In this document: piece after piece, positions 26,313 to 34,035 of the stretch
How the letters are laid out: each line of letters starts with the position of its first letter
How positions within the stretch are numbered: the first letter of the stretch is position 1
NCBI GenBank assembly: GCA_031282145.1
Contig: JAITEG010000106.1
Location: forward strand, 1 to 42,696
Direction of reading: 5' to 3'
DNA length: 42,696 nucleotides
From: Spirochaetaceae bacterium
Lineage (GTDB): Bacteria; Spirochaetota; Spirochaetia; Treponematales; Breznakiellaceae
Program-made: the position numbers and the translations under genes
Notes under the pieces: generated by a model
The model's database searches: none
What the model saw: only the letters and a program-made list of their open reading frames with translations
What the model was told of the DNA's origin: nothing

Positions 26313-26738
26313 TTAAGACATTACCATGCCCTTGGTCTTTATCTCCGCAGCGCCCGCCTTTGGCTGGGCCGCGGAAGCCCCCGAATCCAGGGCCTTGGCG
26401 TCGGTAGTCATGGCCTTGGCGTCGGTTTGGGCCGCGGAAAGATCCCCGTCTTTGGCCTTGACCCCGTCTTTGGCCAGGGAAGCCTCGTTATCTTTGGCCG
26501 AAGATTCGGTCTTGTTGACCGTGGTATCGTTTTCCGTGGGGTGCATCTCCGTCTCGCCGGTTAAATCGCTCCGCTTATAATTGGTAACTACCAGGGACAG
26601 CAGTACGGCGGTTGCTGCGGTAACCGCCGTAGCCGCCAGAACCGAAGTAACCAGGGGTCTAACCGCATCTTTAATCGCCTTCTGGGTATCTTTATTCAAA
26701 TCTTTAATCGCTTCCTGGGTATCCTTATCCAAATCCAT
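26313..26738 (-). CDS. Small membrane protein with 11-residue N-terminal repeats
   Basis: A 141-residue protein that I do not recognise. It starts with two 11-residue repeats (DLDKDTQEAIK, DLNKDTQKAIK), mirrored by 33-bp DNA repeats, then one membrane helix (VTSVLAATAVTAATAVLLSLVV, about residues 31-52), then an acidic/Ala-rich low-complexity tail with KAKDGDLSAAQTDAKAM and TTDAKALDSGASAAQ. The tail resembles the beta-helix-like C-terminal tails of VgrG proteins. Its ATG directly follows the stop of the gp5-like gene, and its ribosome binding site AAGGAG lies inside the last codons of that gene, so translation is coupled. It may be an accessory or immunity partner of the spike protein; this is inferred from position only. 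Confidence 0.72.
   Translation of the reverse strand: MDLDKDTQEAIKDLNKDTQKAIKDAVRPLVTSVLAATAVTAATAVLLSLVVTNYKRSDLTGETEMHPTENDTTVNKTESSAKDNEASLAKDGVKAKDGDLSAAQTDAKAMTTDAKALDSGASAAQPKAGAAEIKTKGMVMS
26670..26736 (-). repeat. 33-bp tandem repeat encoding 11-residue units
   Basis: Two adjacent 33-base units (TCTTTAATCGC... on the plus strand) encode the D-L-x-K-D-T-Q-x-A-I-K repeats at the start of the small membrane protein. They differ at a few positions, so the duplication is recent or conserved by selection. Confidence 0.7.
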
Positions 26739-28685
26739 CTATAACTCCTTAAGTTCTTCTAAAGCTTTTGCATCGGCTTTGGAGACAAAATAGACGCCGG
26801 TACCTATCCCTCCCACAAGGACAATGGCTGCCGTGATTGCGCCGGCTATTTTATACCACTTGTCAAACTTACCGGTAATCGTCCCCACATCCAGAGAAAT
26901 CGTTGGAGAATTGGCCTCATCTATTTCCTTGCCAAAAAGTTTGCCCTCATCTCCGCTTAGGACCCACTTAGACTCATGGGTAAGATGCAGCAACGAGCTG
27001 TCCATAGGATTGGAAAACAGCGTTTTACCTATCCCATAGACTACTTTAAGGACAACTCCATATTCGACCACCGTTGCCGCCAAGTTAAGCCCGTCCCTGC
27101 CGCCTCCATGGCCGACATTTTTATCTTGCTTAGGTATCTCCAAATCCAGTACGGTGTAAACTACCTTTAGTATCTCCAAAACAAGTCCGGCAAAAACCAC
27201 CATGGATCCGATTGGATCCGAATTTTTATCATTGGTACTCATCAACCCATAATTAGCGCTCAAAAGCTGAGCCACAATTCCCGGCGCAAGCGCAGTCAGG
27301 CTGGGCAGTTTATTGCCCACACTTAATTCCGTATCCCCGCCCGCCAGTCCGGCGGTCATGGCAGCTATATTATTGACCGCAATTGCAGCGGTCCCCGCAT
27401 TTTTCGCTGCATAAGCAAGAGTGCCATAAGCGAAAGCTTTTATATCTTTAGCGTTAATACGCAGCACCCCTGCCATGCTGCCTATAGACCCGCCCGCAGC
27501 TTCGGAAAGCGCAAAAGTATAGGCCGCTCCAATGGATACATGGGTACCGAACATTGATATTCCGGATCTGGGTGAAAGAGACAATACCGTATCCCAGCTA
27601 TTCATAACATTTGAGTTGGCTTTTCTGGAGGTAATCGTAATGCCGTCATCGTTTATGATAACGGATGAACGCCCTACCTGCAGCCTGATTTCATCACCCG
27701 CCTTGATAATGATCCGGTTTTTAGCCCTGATATGGGCATCCCCGGCGTAGAGGTTCGAATCATCCCCCGGCCTATCCCCAAAGGGATGCTCGCTTTCGTA
27801 TTGGCTGGGGTCCGCCGCCCCCTCGTCTTTGCAGTCCACCAACAGCTCAAAGCGCTTGGCCTCCGTCCGGTGATGGTTCATCGCGCTTTCATGGATGTCG
27901 CCAGAGGAGTGGATGTTTAGTTGATCGATTTTGGGGATTTCTTTGGTTTTTCTCTCCACCCAACGGTCATGATAGCCCTTAACTCTTGTCTTGTAAGCTT
28001 CAAAAGTTTCTCCTCGTTGTTTAGCGGGAAACCCTGCCTGTGTGAGCCGGGCGACATAAGCCTCAAAAGTTTCTCCCTCCTCTGGGGCAGTCCATTTATC
28101 ATGATAAGTGGTAAGTCTTTTAATGTGGGCTTGGGAACTTTCATCATTTTCTTTTATAGGAAGCGCCTGATGCCAGAGCCGCTTGCTGTAATCATCATCG
28201 CTCTCCCCCGCCGCGAAATCATGATACTGGCTTGTTTCCGAAGCCTCCCACTGCGTGTCCCGGTGATAAAATCCTATTTCCGAATACCGATCGGCGGCAT
28301 CTTCAGCGGAGGGTGTTATTTTACCGGTCTGTTGGTACCGGAGCACCATCCCTTCTTCAGCCAGCAGGGTGTCTTTCTCTTGCGTAAATTTTTCACCCGT
28401 AGTTTTATCATTGGTAAGAAAATTATTATCCTTGGTTCCCGCGCTGGGCAGGTATCCCATTAAGTAATAGGAAGCATTATCCCCCTCCCCGTCGTCAACC
28501 ACCAGGATGCTTTCTCCCACCTTGGGATAACGGAAAAAACCGGTTTCCCTGCCGCCAAAGGGCATGACCAGGTTCACTACTTCTATTTTACCTGTCCCCG
28601 ATACTGCGTAAAACTGATAGGGCAGCTCCGCCACACCGCTACTGCTATCTCCGTTGGCACATACGGTCATCCTTTTCAGGGCCAT
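26739..28685 (-). CDS. T6SS spike protein, gp5-like half of a split VgrG, with C-terminal extension
   Basis: A 648-residue protein holding the parts of VgrG that lie after the gp27 module. Residues 1-85 form the OB-fold (YPKVGESILVVDDGEGD, then YYLMGYLPSAG). Residues 160-247 are two 44-residue tandem repeats (GESDDDYSKRL...YHDKW and GETFEAYVARL...YHDRW). Residues about 316-353 form the needle (IRAKNRIIIKAGDEIRLQVG, SSVIINDDGITITS). Residues 375-648 are a Gly/Ala-rich hydrophobic extension with several potential membrane segments (MVVFAGLVLEILKVVYTV; IAGAITAAIVLVGGIGTGVYFV). It should trimerise below the PAAR tip; the extension may be a delivered effector. A GAGGAGG ribosome binding site supports the ATG at 28685. 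The gp27-like gene ends 28 bases upstream in another frame. Confidence 0.85.
   Translation of the reverse strand: MALKRMTVCANGDSSSGVAELPYQFYAVSGTGKIEVVNLVMPFGGRETGFFRYPKVGESILVVDDGEGDNASYYLMGYLPSAGTKDNNFLTNDKTTGEKFTQEKDTLLAEEGMVLRYQQTGKITPSAEDAADRYSEIGFYHRDTQWEASETSQYHDFAAGESDDDYSKRLWHQALPIKENDESSQAHIKRLTTYHDKWTAPEEGETFEAYVARLTQAGFPAKQRGETFEAYKTRVKGYHDRWVERKTKEIPKIDQLNIHSSGDIHESAMNHHRTEAKRFELLVDCKDEGAADPSQYESEHPFGDRPGDDSNLYAGDAHIRAKNRIIIKAGDEIRLQVGRSSVIINDDGITITSRKANSNVMNSWDTVLSLSPRSGISMFGTHVSIGAAYTFALSEAAGGSIGSMAGVLRINAKDIKAFAYGTLAYAAKNAGTAAIAVNNIAAMTAGLAGGDTELSVGNKLPSLTALAPGIVAQLLSANYGLMSTNDKNSDPIGSMVVFAGLVLEILKVVYTVLDLEIPKQDKNVGHGGGRDGLNLAATVVEYGVVLKVVYGIGKTLFSNPMDSSLLHLTHESKWVLSGDEGKLFGKEIDEANSPTISLDVGTITGKFDKWYKIAGAITAAIVLVGGIGTGVYFVSKADAKALEELKEL
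27945..28208 (-). repeat. Tandem 44-residue coding repeats in the gp5-like gene
   Basis: Two units of 132 bases encode residues 160-203 and 204-247. YHDKW and YHDRW fall at the same position in each unit. The second unit also shows a half-length repeat, GETFEAY occurring 21 residues apart. The plus strand shows CAAAAGTTTCTCC at both GETFE sites. Confidence 0.8.
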
Positions 28686-28713
28686 AGCCGCCTCCTCATC
28701 TCATAAATAAGAC

Positions 28714-29955
28714 CTAAAGCGCAGCCCGGCCTGTGGATAGGGACCCGCAAAAACGCCTTTCGACGCCTGCGGCGTAATCAATACAGGCAAACTCTGTTTC
28801 CGCCAATTCCCCGATCTGGGTAAGCTCCGGTTTTACCGCCAGGCTTTCCGGCCAAACCGCGCGGACATGGGTCTTGGCCGCGCTCACCAGCGCGGTAATG
28901 ACCCCGTCATCGTCTTCCCCATAATAATGGGCCAGTTCAAACAGAGCGCCGGGCATTAAAAGCAGATTATCGGCCTTTCCGGTCCAGCTTCTTTTGGCAA
29001 GCTCAAAAGTACGGAACCGGGCCGCTAAGATCCGCTCCATATCGGCGTCGATCTCCTCCGCCGCCGTCCCCCGCTCATACCCGCTAAAAAGGCGGTTATA
29101 GGTTATTGAACGTTGGTCCGCGCCAATTTCCCCTGCCTTCCATTCCTCATTTCCGTAGTTAAATTCGGGGTAGGCCGCGATCACCTCTATACCGTCAACC
29201 CCAATACGGTTTTCCATACGGAAGGCATCCATCTTCCAGAGTTCGCTGTTCTGATCTCCCAGGATAAAATCAAATTGGGCGGTTTCCGGTACCTCCCGGC
29301 CGTCGGAATACTCAACCACCGGAACGGGGAAACTGCTACCGTCGGAAAAGATAAGATCCGCCGCCCCCACCGCGTCCTCCGGCGCCGCGGGATGGACACA
29401 GGTAAAGGAAATCCCATAGGTAAAAAGGATATTTCCGATAAAATCCAGGTCCGATATGCCGTTCTGGTTAAACATCAGCCGGTTTGAGTATTCGTTCCGT
29501 TTGATGTAGGTGTCGGGAAATAAAGCGGTGATATGGTTCTGGATTAAAACCGTTTCCACCGCGTCCACCGGACTTTGGCGGTAGTAAACGCCGTTCCGGG
29601 CGTTAAACCGCAGCCAGGCAAGCTCGCTTTCGATGGTCAGGGTGTACCGGTAACACTTCTGTCCCCTGCCGGAAAACAAACAGCCCTCCACCGCAACGGT
29701 GGTAACGATCCCGTGGAGGTAACGGGTCCGTTTGACATCCGTGTCCCGCAAGACCTGGGAAATGGACAGAGAAATCCGGGTATCCACCAGTTCCGAGAGA
29801 TCTTCGTGGGTATATAACCCGGCCGAAACCAAGGTCAGCCGGGCCTCGTAAAGATGGGAAAAACCTTCCTCCAGAAAAAGTTCATAGGGATACAGGTCTT
29901 CAAAGCCCCCGTCCGCGACATACATTGAAAATATGACTTTTCGTTTATCCGCCAC
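28714..29955 (-). CDS. T6SS spike protein, gp27-like half of a split VgrG
   Basis: A 413-residue protein corresponding to the N-terminal gp27-like hub of VgrG/TssI. Typical features are an early beta domain (YPYELFLEEGFSHLYEARLTL), the ISLSISQVLRDTDVKRTRYLHGIVTTV segment, the central TIESELAWLRFNARNGVYYRQSP and FPDTYIKRNEYSNRLMFNQNGISDLDFIGNILFTYGISF region (given here in overlapping pieces), and the last PGALFELAHYYGEDD barrel strand set. It ends where VgrG would continue into the OB-fold; that part is the next gene. The start is GTG at 29955 with AGGAG upstream, and the PAAR stop lies 10 bases before it. Trimers should sit on the Hcp tube. A separate downstream gene with its own ribosome binding site argues for a true split and against sequencing error. 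Confidence 0.86.
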   Translation of the reverse strand: MADKRKVIFSMYVADGGFEDLYPYELFLEEGFSHLYEARLTLVSAGLYTHEDLSELVDTRISLSISQVLRDTDVKRTRYLHGIVTTVAVEGCLFSGRGQKCYRYTLTIESELAWLRFNARNGVYYRQSPVDAVETVLIQNHITALFPDTYIKRNEYSNRLMFNQNGISDLDFIGNILFTYGISFTCVHPAAPEDAVGAADLIFSDGSSFPVPVVEYSDGREVPETAQFDFILGDQNSELWKMDAFRMENRIGVDGIEVIAAYPEFNYGNEEWKAGEIGADQRSITYNRLFSGYERGTAAEEIDADMERILAARFRTFELAKRSWTGKADNLLLMPGALFELAHYYGEDDDGVITALVSAAKTHVRAVWPESLAVKPELTQIGELAETEFACIDYAAGVERRFCGSLSTGRAAL

Positions 29956-29964
29956 AATCCGCTC

Positions 29965-30255
29965 CTATACAATCACGTTCACGTTGGGACAGACCAGCAC
30001 CGCCGTGGTCATGGGTACGCCGATGGGGCTGACCCCGGCAACAACACTGCCGATATTGGCCTGGGGCCTTCCCTTGGCCAGCGTAGTCAGCGCCGTGGTC
30101 ACGGTAATAGCCCCCGATACACAGAGCGGGCCGGCCACGGCATCCCCCATGCAGGCGCAGGGCAGGCCCTTGACCATGGTGGTGAGTCCACCGGGACCGA
30201 TAATCACGTCCCCGGTGGCGGTAAGATTTACGATGGTCGCAACCGGTGTGGGCAT
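29965..30255 (-). CDS. PAAR-domain spike tip protein
   Basis: A 96-residue protein made of one PAAR domain and nothing else. It has the repeated G-x-P and glycine-rich turns of the family (MPTPVATIVNLTATGDVIIG, KGLPCACMGDAVAGP, KGRPQANIGSVVAGV), which fold into a cone that sharpens the VgrG spike. Cys and His zinc ligands are partly unusual: CAC and a later Cys are visible, but His is absent, so metal binding may differ. It sits between clpV and the gp27-like gene, 12 bases after the former, with an AAGGAGGG ribosome binding site. With no extension it is a structural tip and not a toxin fusion. Confidence 0.87.
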   Translation of the reverse strand: MPTPVATIVNLTATGDVIIGPGGLTTMVKGLPCACMGDAVAGPLCVSGAITVTTALTTLAKGRPQANIGSVVAGVSPIGVPMTTAVLVCPNVNVIV

Positions 30256-30267
30256 ATAAACCCTCCT

Positions 30268-32925
30268 TTATTCAAACGAATAGGTAAATTCGTTTTCCTT
30301 TGCGTCGATGACCGCCGTCTTAAAGCTTTTGCCTTCCATAGTATTCCGCAGGAATTCCGCGCTGATCTCGGGAAGCAGGGTATTGTTGATCACCGCGTCA
30401 ATCAGACGGGCCCCGGAAGCGGCGTTATCGCAGCGGCGGATGATCTCCTCTTTGACCGCGTCGGTAACCGTGAGGGCCGCGTGGTAATTCTCCGCTACCC
30501 GTTTTTGTATCTTCCCAAGCTTCGCCTCGATAATGCCGAAGAGGGCCTTTTTACTCAAAGGATAATAGGGAACGATCTGCAAACGTCCCAGGAGCGCCGC
30601 GGGGAATACCCGGGCCATGTCCCCCCGGATCGCCGCTTCCACCGCGGCCGGCTCCGGCAGCTTTTCCTCGTCGGCACACATTTCGGCGATGGTATTGTCC
30701 CCCACGTTGGTGGTGAGGAGTATTAGGGTATTGCGGAAATTGATAAGCCGGCCCGCGCCGTCTTCCATCTGGCCCTTGTCAAAAACCTGGAAGAAAATTT
30801 CATGCACATCCGGGTGGGCCTTCTCCACCTCGTCCAGGAGGATCACGCTGTAGGGCTTGCGCCGCACCGCTTCGGTCAGCACCCCCCCCTCACCGTAACC
30901 CACGTAACCCGGGGGCGCCCCCTTAAGGGTGGAAACCGTATGGGCTTCCTGGAACTCGCTCATATTTATCGTGATGATCTGCTCCTCGCTGCCGTAGATC
31001 TGTTCGGCCAGGGCCAGGGCCGTTTCGGTCTTGCCCACGCCGGAGGGGCCTGCCAGCATGATCACCGCAGTGGGTTTGTTCGGGTCCGCCAAATTCGCCC
31101 GGGCAGTGGTTACCCGTTTGGCAATTACCGCTATGCCATGTTCCTGCCCCACCACCCGGCGGTTGAGCTCATCTTCCAGAGACAGGATTCCCTTGATCTC
31201 GTCCTTGACCATGCGGCCCAGGGGAATCCCCGTCCATTCGGAAATAACCGCCGAAACTGCCTGGGTATCCACCAGGGGCAGTACCAGGGGATCTTCCCCC
31301 TGAAAATCGCTCAGCTCCTTCCGTTTTGCCTCCAGGGCCTGGGCAATAGCCTCCCCGTCCTTTCCCTCATCCCCTTCCGCTTTCCGGGAGGCCTCCGCCT
31401 TCTCCTTCAGGGCCACAATCTCCGCCACCAGGGCCTTTTCTTTTTCCAGCCGTTTTTGTAGTTCCCCGCTTTTTTCCTCTTCCTTTTTCAACTCTTCCTT
31501 CAGGGCATCGATCTTTTCGGCATGCCTAAAACCCTGGGATTCTTCCCGACCCAGGATTTCCATTTCCAGATTCAGGGCCTCAATCCGCCGGCGGCAGTAT
31601 TCGAGTTCCGCAGGCTCCGCGTTTTGCGAAAGGGCGACCTTGGCGCAGGCCGTATCCAGGATGCTCACCGATTTATCGGGAAGCTGCCGGGCGGGAATAT
31701 AACGCCGGGAAAGCTTTACCGCCGAGGACAGAGATTCGTCCAGGACCGGTACTTTATGATGATCCTCCAGGGCCTTGACAATACCCCGCATCATTTCCGT
31801 GGCCTTGTTGTCGTCAGGCTCATCTACAATGATGTTCTGAAACCGGCGGCTCAGGGCCGGATCTTTCTCGAAATATTTGATATACTCCTGCCAGGTAGTG
31901 GCGGCGATACACCGGAGTTTTCCCCGAGCCAGGGCGGGTTTCAGCAGATTGGCCGCGTCATTTTGTCCGGCGGCGCCCCCTGCGCCGATCATAGTATGGG
32001 CTTCATCAATAAACAAAATGATCGGCGTCTCGGAGGTCTGCACTTCCTCAATCACATTTTTCAGGCGGTTTTCAAATTCCCCCTTCATACTGGCCCCGGC
32101 CTGCAAAAGCCCCATGTCCAGGGAGAGGAGTTTGGTCCCCTTGAGGCTGCCGGGCACATCCCCCTTGGCCAGACGCTGGGCAAAACCCTCCACCACAGCG
32201 GTCTTCCCCACCCCCGCTTCGCCGGTGAGGATCGGGTTGTTTTGCCGGCGGCGCATCAGGATATCGATTATCTTGCGGATCTCCTCGTCCCGGCCCACGA
32301 TGGGATCGCTTTTTCCTGAGGATGCCTCCGCCGTCATATCCACGGTATAACGTTTGAGGGCCTCTCCCTTACCCATAGCCCCGCCGCTCATAAGGGCCCC
32401 GGCCTGACCGGTGGCGGCGCTTTCTCCCGCAGAGGCGGTAACGGAAACCTCCACCGAATCTTTGACTATAGCGGCAAAATTTTCCAGCAGGAGATCGCCG
32501 TTGATCTTGAGGAATTCCTGACTCATGTCATGGAGGAGCAGGGCCAGGGGGGGCGACGTTTTAATCGCCGCCAGGATGTGGCCGGTACGAATCGCCCCTT
32601 CGTTGAATTGCAGGGAAGCGATCATCCACGCTTCCTTCACCGCGCTCTCGATAGTACCGGAAAAATCCGAAATGGAAGTGGAACCCCGGGGCAGAGCGTC
32701 CATAGCCTTAATCATGTCCGCAGAAACCCGCCCCATATCCAGGCCGAAATACCCCAGGGCCGCGTGCCAATCGGTCTTCTCGCTCATCAGGATCTGATTC
32801 ACCCAATGAGCCAGTTCAATGTAGGGGTTTCCCCGGGTCTTACAGAGGACTACAGCGCTTTCCACCGCTTTATAGGCCTCTCCGTCAAGTTTCGCAAAAA
32901 TCTGGATCCGTTTTAATTTTGCCAT
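30268..32925 (-). CDS. clpV: T6SS sheath-disassembly ATPase TssH (ClpV)
   Basis: An 885-residue AAA+ unfoldase of normal ClpV length. The N-terminal ClpV/Clp-N domain (about residues 1-160, with NPYIELAHWVNQIL typical of ClpV) recognises the contracted TssB/TssC sheath. The first ATPase domain has GEAGVGKTAVVEGFAQRL near 235 and ILFIDEAHTMIGAGG; the second has AGPSGVGKTETALALAEQ near 626 and ILLDEVEKAHPDV. Between them is the coiled-coil M domain (KEELKKEEEKSGELQKRLEK). It recycles sheath subunits in the cytoplasm after firing. The gene lies 15 bases after tssG. Identification as ClpV and not ClpB rests on the N-terminal domain and the T6SS setting. Confidence 0.95.
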   Translation of the reverse strand: MAKLKRIQIFAKLDGEAYKAVESAVVLCKTRGNPYIELAHWVNQILMSEKTDWHAALGYFGLDMGRVSADMIKAMDALPRGSTSISDFSGTIESAVKEAWMIASLQFNEGAIRTGHILAAIKTSPPLALLLHDMSQEFLKINGDLLLENFAAIVKDSVEVSVTASAGESAATGQAGALMSGGAMGKGEALKRYTVDMTAEASSGKSDPIVGRDEEIRKIIDILMRRRQNNPILTGEAGVGKTAVVEGFAQRLAKGDVPGSLKGTKLLSLDMGLLQAGASMKGEFENRLKNVIEEVQTSETPIILFIDEAHTMIGAGGAAGQNDAANLLKPALARGKLRCIAATTWQEYIKYFEKDPALSRRFQNIIVDEPDDNKATEMMRGIVKALEDHHKVPVLDESLSSAVKLSRRYIPARQLPDKSVSILDTACAKVALSQNAEPAELEYCRRRIEALNLEMEILGREESQGFRHAEKIDALKEELKKEEEKSGELQKRLEKEKALVAEIVALKEKAEASRKAEGDEGKDGEAIAQALEAKRKELSDFQGEDPLVLPLVDTQAVSAVISEWTGIPLGRMVKDEIKGILSLEDELNRRVVGQEHGIAVIAKRVTTARANLADPNKPTAVIMLAGPSGVGKTETALALAEQIYGSEEQIITINMSEFQEAHTVSTLKGAPPGYVGYGEGGVLTEAVRRKPYSVILLDEVEKAHPDVHEIFFQVFDKGQMEDGAGRLINFRNTLILLTTNVGDNTIAEMCADEEKLPEPAAVEAAIRGDMARVFPAALLGRLQIVPYYPLSKKALFGIIEAKLGKIQKRVAENYHAALTVTDAVKEEIIRRCDNAASGARLIDAVINNTLLPEISAEFLRNTMEGKSFKTAVIDAKENEFTYSFE

Positions 32926-32940
32926 GGTTTTATTCCTGTT

Positions 32941-34035
32941 TTAGGGTTTGGTTCTGCTAACCTTCTGTTTATCTTTATGCTTTTTAAGGACCAACCGCGA
33001 CGCGTTTATCCTTAAAACCACTTCTTTTTGCCGATGTTTTCCAATCCAGCAGGTATATCCCAGCCGCGCCGCTTCATAGGTTTCGTTTTCAAGATCAAAC
33101 CCAACCTGGGCAACCGGAATCGTGGCATTGGTAATGATGAACAAAACACTATAAGCCAGGGGCCGATCTAAATAGAGATTTACCGTTTCAGTAAGCAGGT
33201 CAAAACCAGCGCGGCCCATCATAAAATTATTGTATTGATCAAAGGAGACCGGACCGATACGGATTTCAAAGTTCCCTGCCATACTTATCATGGACCGGCC
33301 AATCTGCATATTACGCCCCAGTACCGACGTATGCTTGTCCCCCAGAACCACCCACCGGGAGGGTGGTATATCATAATGATCAACGACAAATTCTCTCAAG
33401 TCTATTTGAAATTCAAATATGCTCCGGAGCATATCCAAAAGACCGTACCGGTTTCTTAATTGAAAAGAAAAATGTTGGGCGTAACTGAGGGCAATAGTTT
33501 CGTTCCGCTCCGAGAAGGTACCCAGGGATATGTTTTTTACCGGCGGAATGCCCGCTAAAGCTTTGATGATACGGCTGATCTGATCCTCTTTCGGACGGTC
33601 AAATTGCATACACTGTTGGTAGGAGGAATAAGCACGGTAAAAAAGGGTAAGAAAACGGTGATTGATGATGTCAAGAAAACGCCGCCAGGTATTATCATAA
33701 TGACTGCGGGAACGGCGAAAAACATAATCGGTAAATTCCAGGGGCATGGGCCCCTGGATCCCCAGGAGCCCGAAAAAATAGACCAGCACCGTAGCATCCA
33801 CCCCGGCCTGTCTGCCCCCCTCAATAATTTCAGCTATTTCCGTGGCGGTATAATGCAAATAGGGGATCTGACCGAAACGGACATTTTCATCCGCCGGCCG
33901 CTTTGCCCGGCCAATCCGGGGTAATTCCGGGTTGGCGTTTTCCAGGGTACGGATAAAGGCCCAAAAATCAGGGGCGGCGCTTCCGTTTTTAAGGGCGACG
34001 GAAGCCGAGCGGACTACCCTTCGAATGTTTTCCAT
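32941..34035 (-). CDS. tssG: T6SS baseplate subunit TssG
   Basis: A 364-residue protein of the TssG (VasB/ImpH) family. Recognisable blocks are FWAFIRTLENANPELPRIGRAKRPADENVRFGQ near the N-terminus (read in pieces), then VYFFGLLGIQGPMPLEFTDYV, and the C-terminal VSFDQYNNFMMGRAGFDLLTETVNLYLDRPL. TssG forms the baseplate wedge with TssF and TssE and docks to TssK. Its start overlaps the 3' end of tssF by 22 bases, the usual tight tssF-tssG arrangement, so expression is coupled. The basic C-terminal tail (LVLKKHKDKQKVSRTKP) is a small extension. Confidence 0.93.
   Translation of the reverse strand: MENIRRVVRSASVALKNGSAAPDFWAFIRTLENANPELPRIGRAKRPADENVRFGQIPYLHYTATEIAEIIEGGRQAGVDATVLVYFFGLLGIQGPMPLEFTDYVFRRSRSHYDNTWRRFLDIINHRFLTLFYRAYSSYQQCMQFDRPKEDQISRIIKALAGIPPVKNISLGTFSERNETIALSYAQHFSFQLRNRYGLLDMLRSIFEFQIDLREFVVDHYDIPPSRWVVLGDKHTSVLGRNMQIGRSMISMAGNFEIRIGPVSFDQYNNFMMGRAGFDLLTETVNLYLDRPLAYSVLFIITNATIPVAQVGFDLENETYEAARLGYTCWIGKHRQKEVVLRINASRLVLKKHKDKQKVSRTKP

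Noticed and set aside
26313-26738. VgrG C-terminal fragment or pseudogene
   Set aside because: It has its own ATG, coupled ribosome binding site and a membrane helix, so it is treated as a gene despite its VgrG-like tail.
27945-28208. CRISPR-like or intergenic repeat array
   Set aside because: Repeats are in frame within a coding sequence and diverge at the DNA level; they are protein repeats.
28686-28713. Sequencing frameshift as cause of the split VgrG
   Set aside because: The gap has its own strong ribosome binding site, and the gp5-like protein begins exactly at a domain boundary; a real gene split is the better reading, though reads should be checked.
31522-32319. 265-residue plus-strand ORF opposite clpV
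   Set aside because: Antisense to the ATPase domains of clpV; no credible start context.
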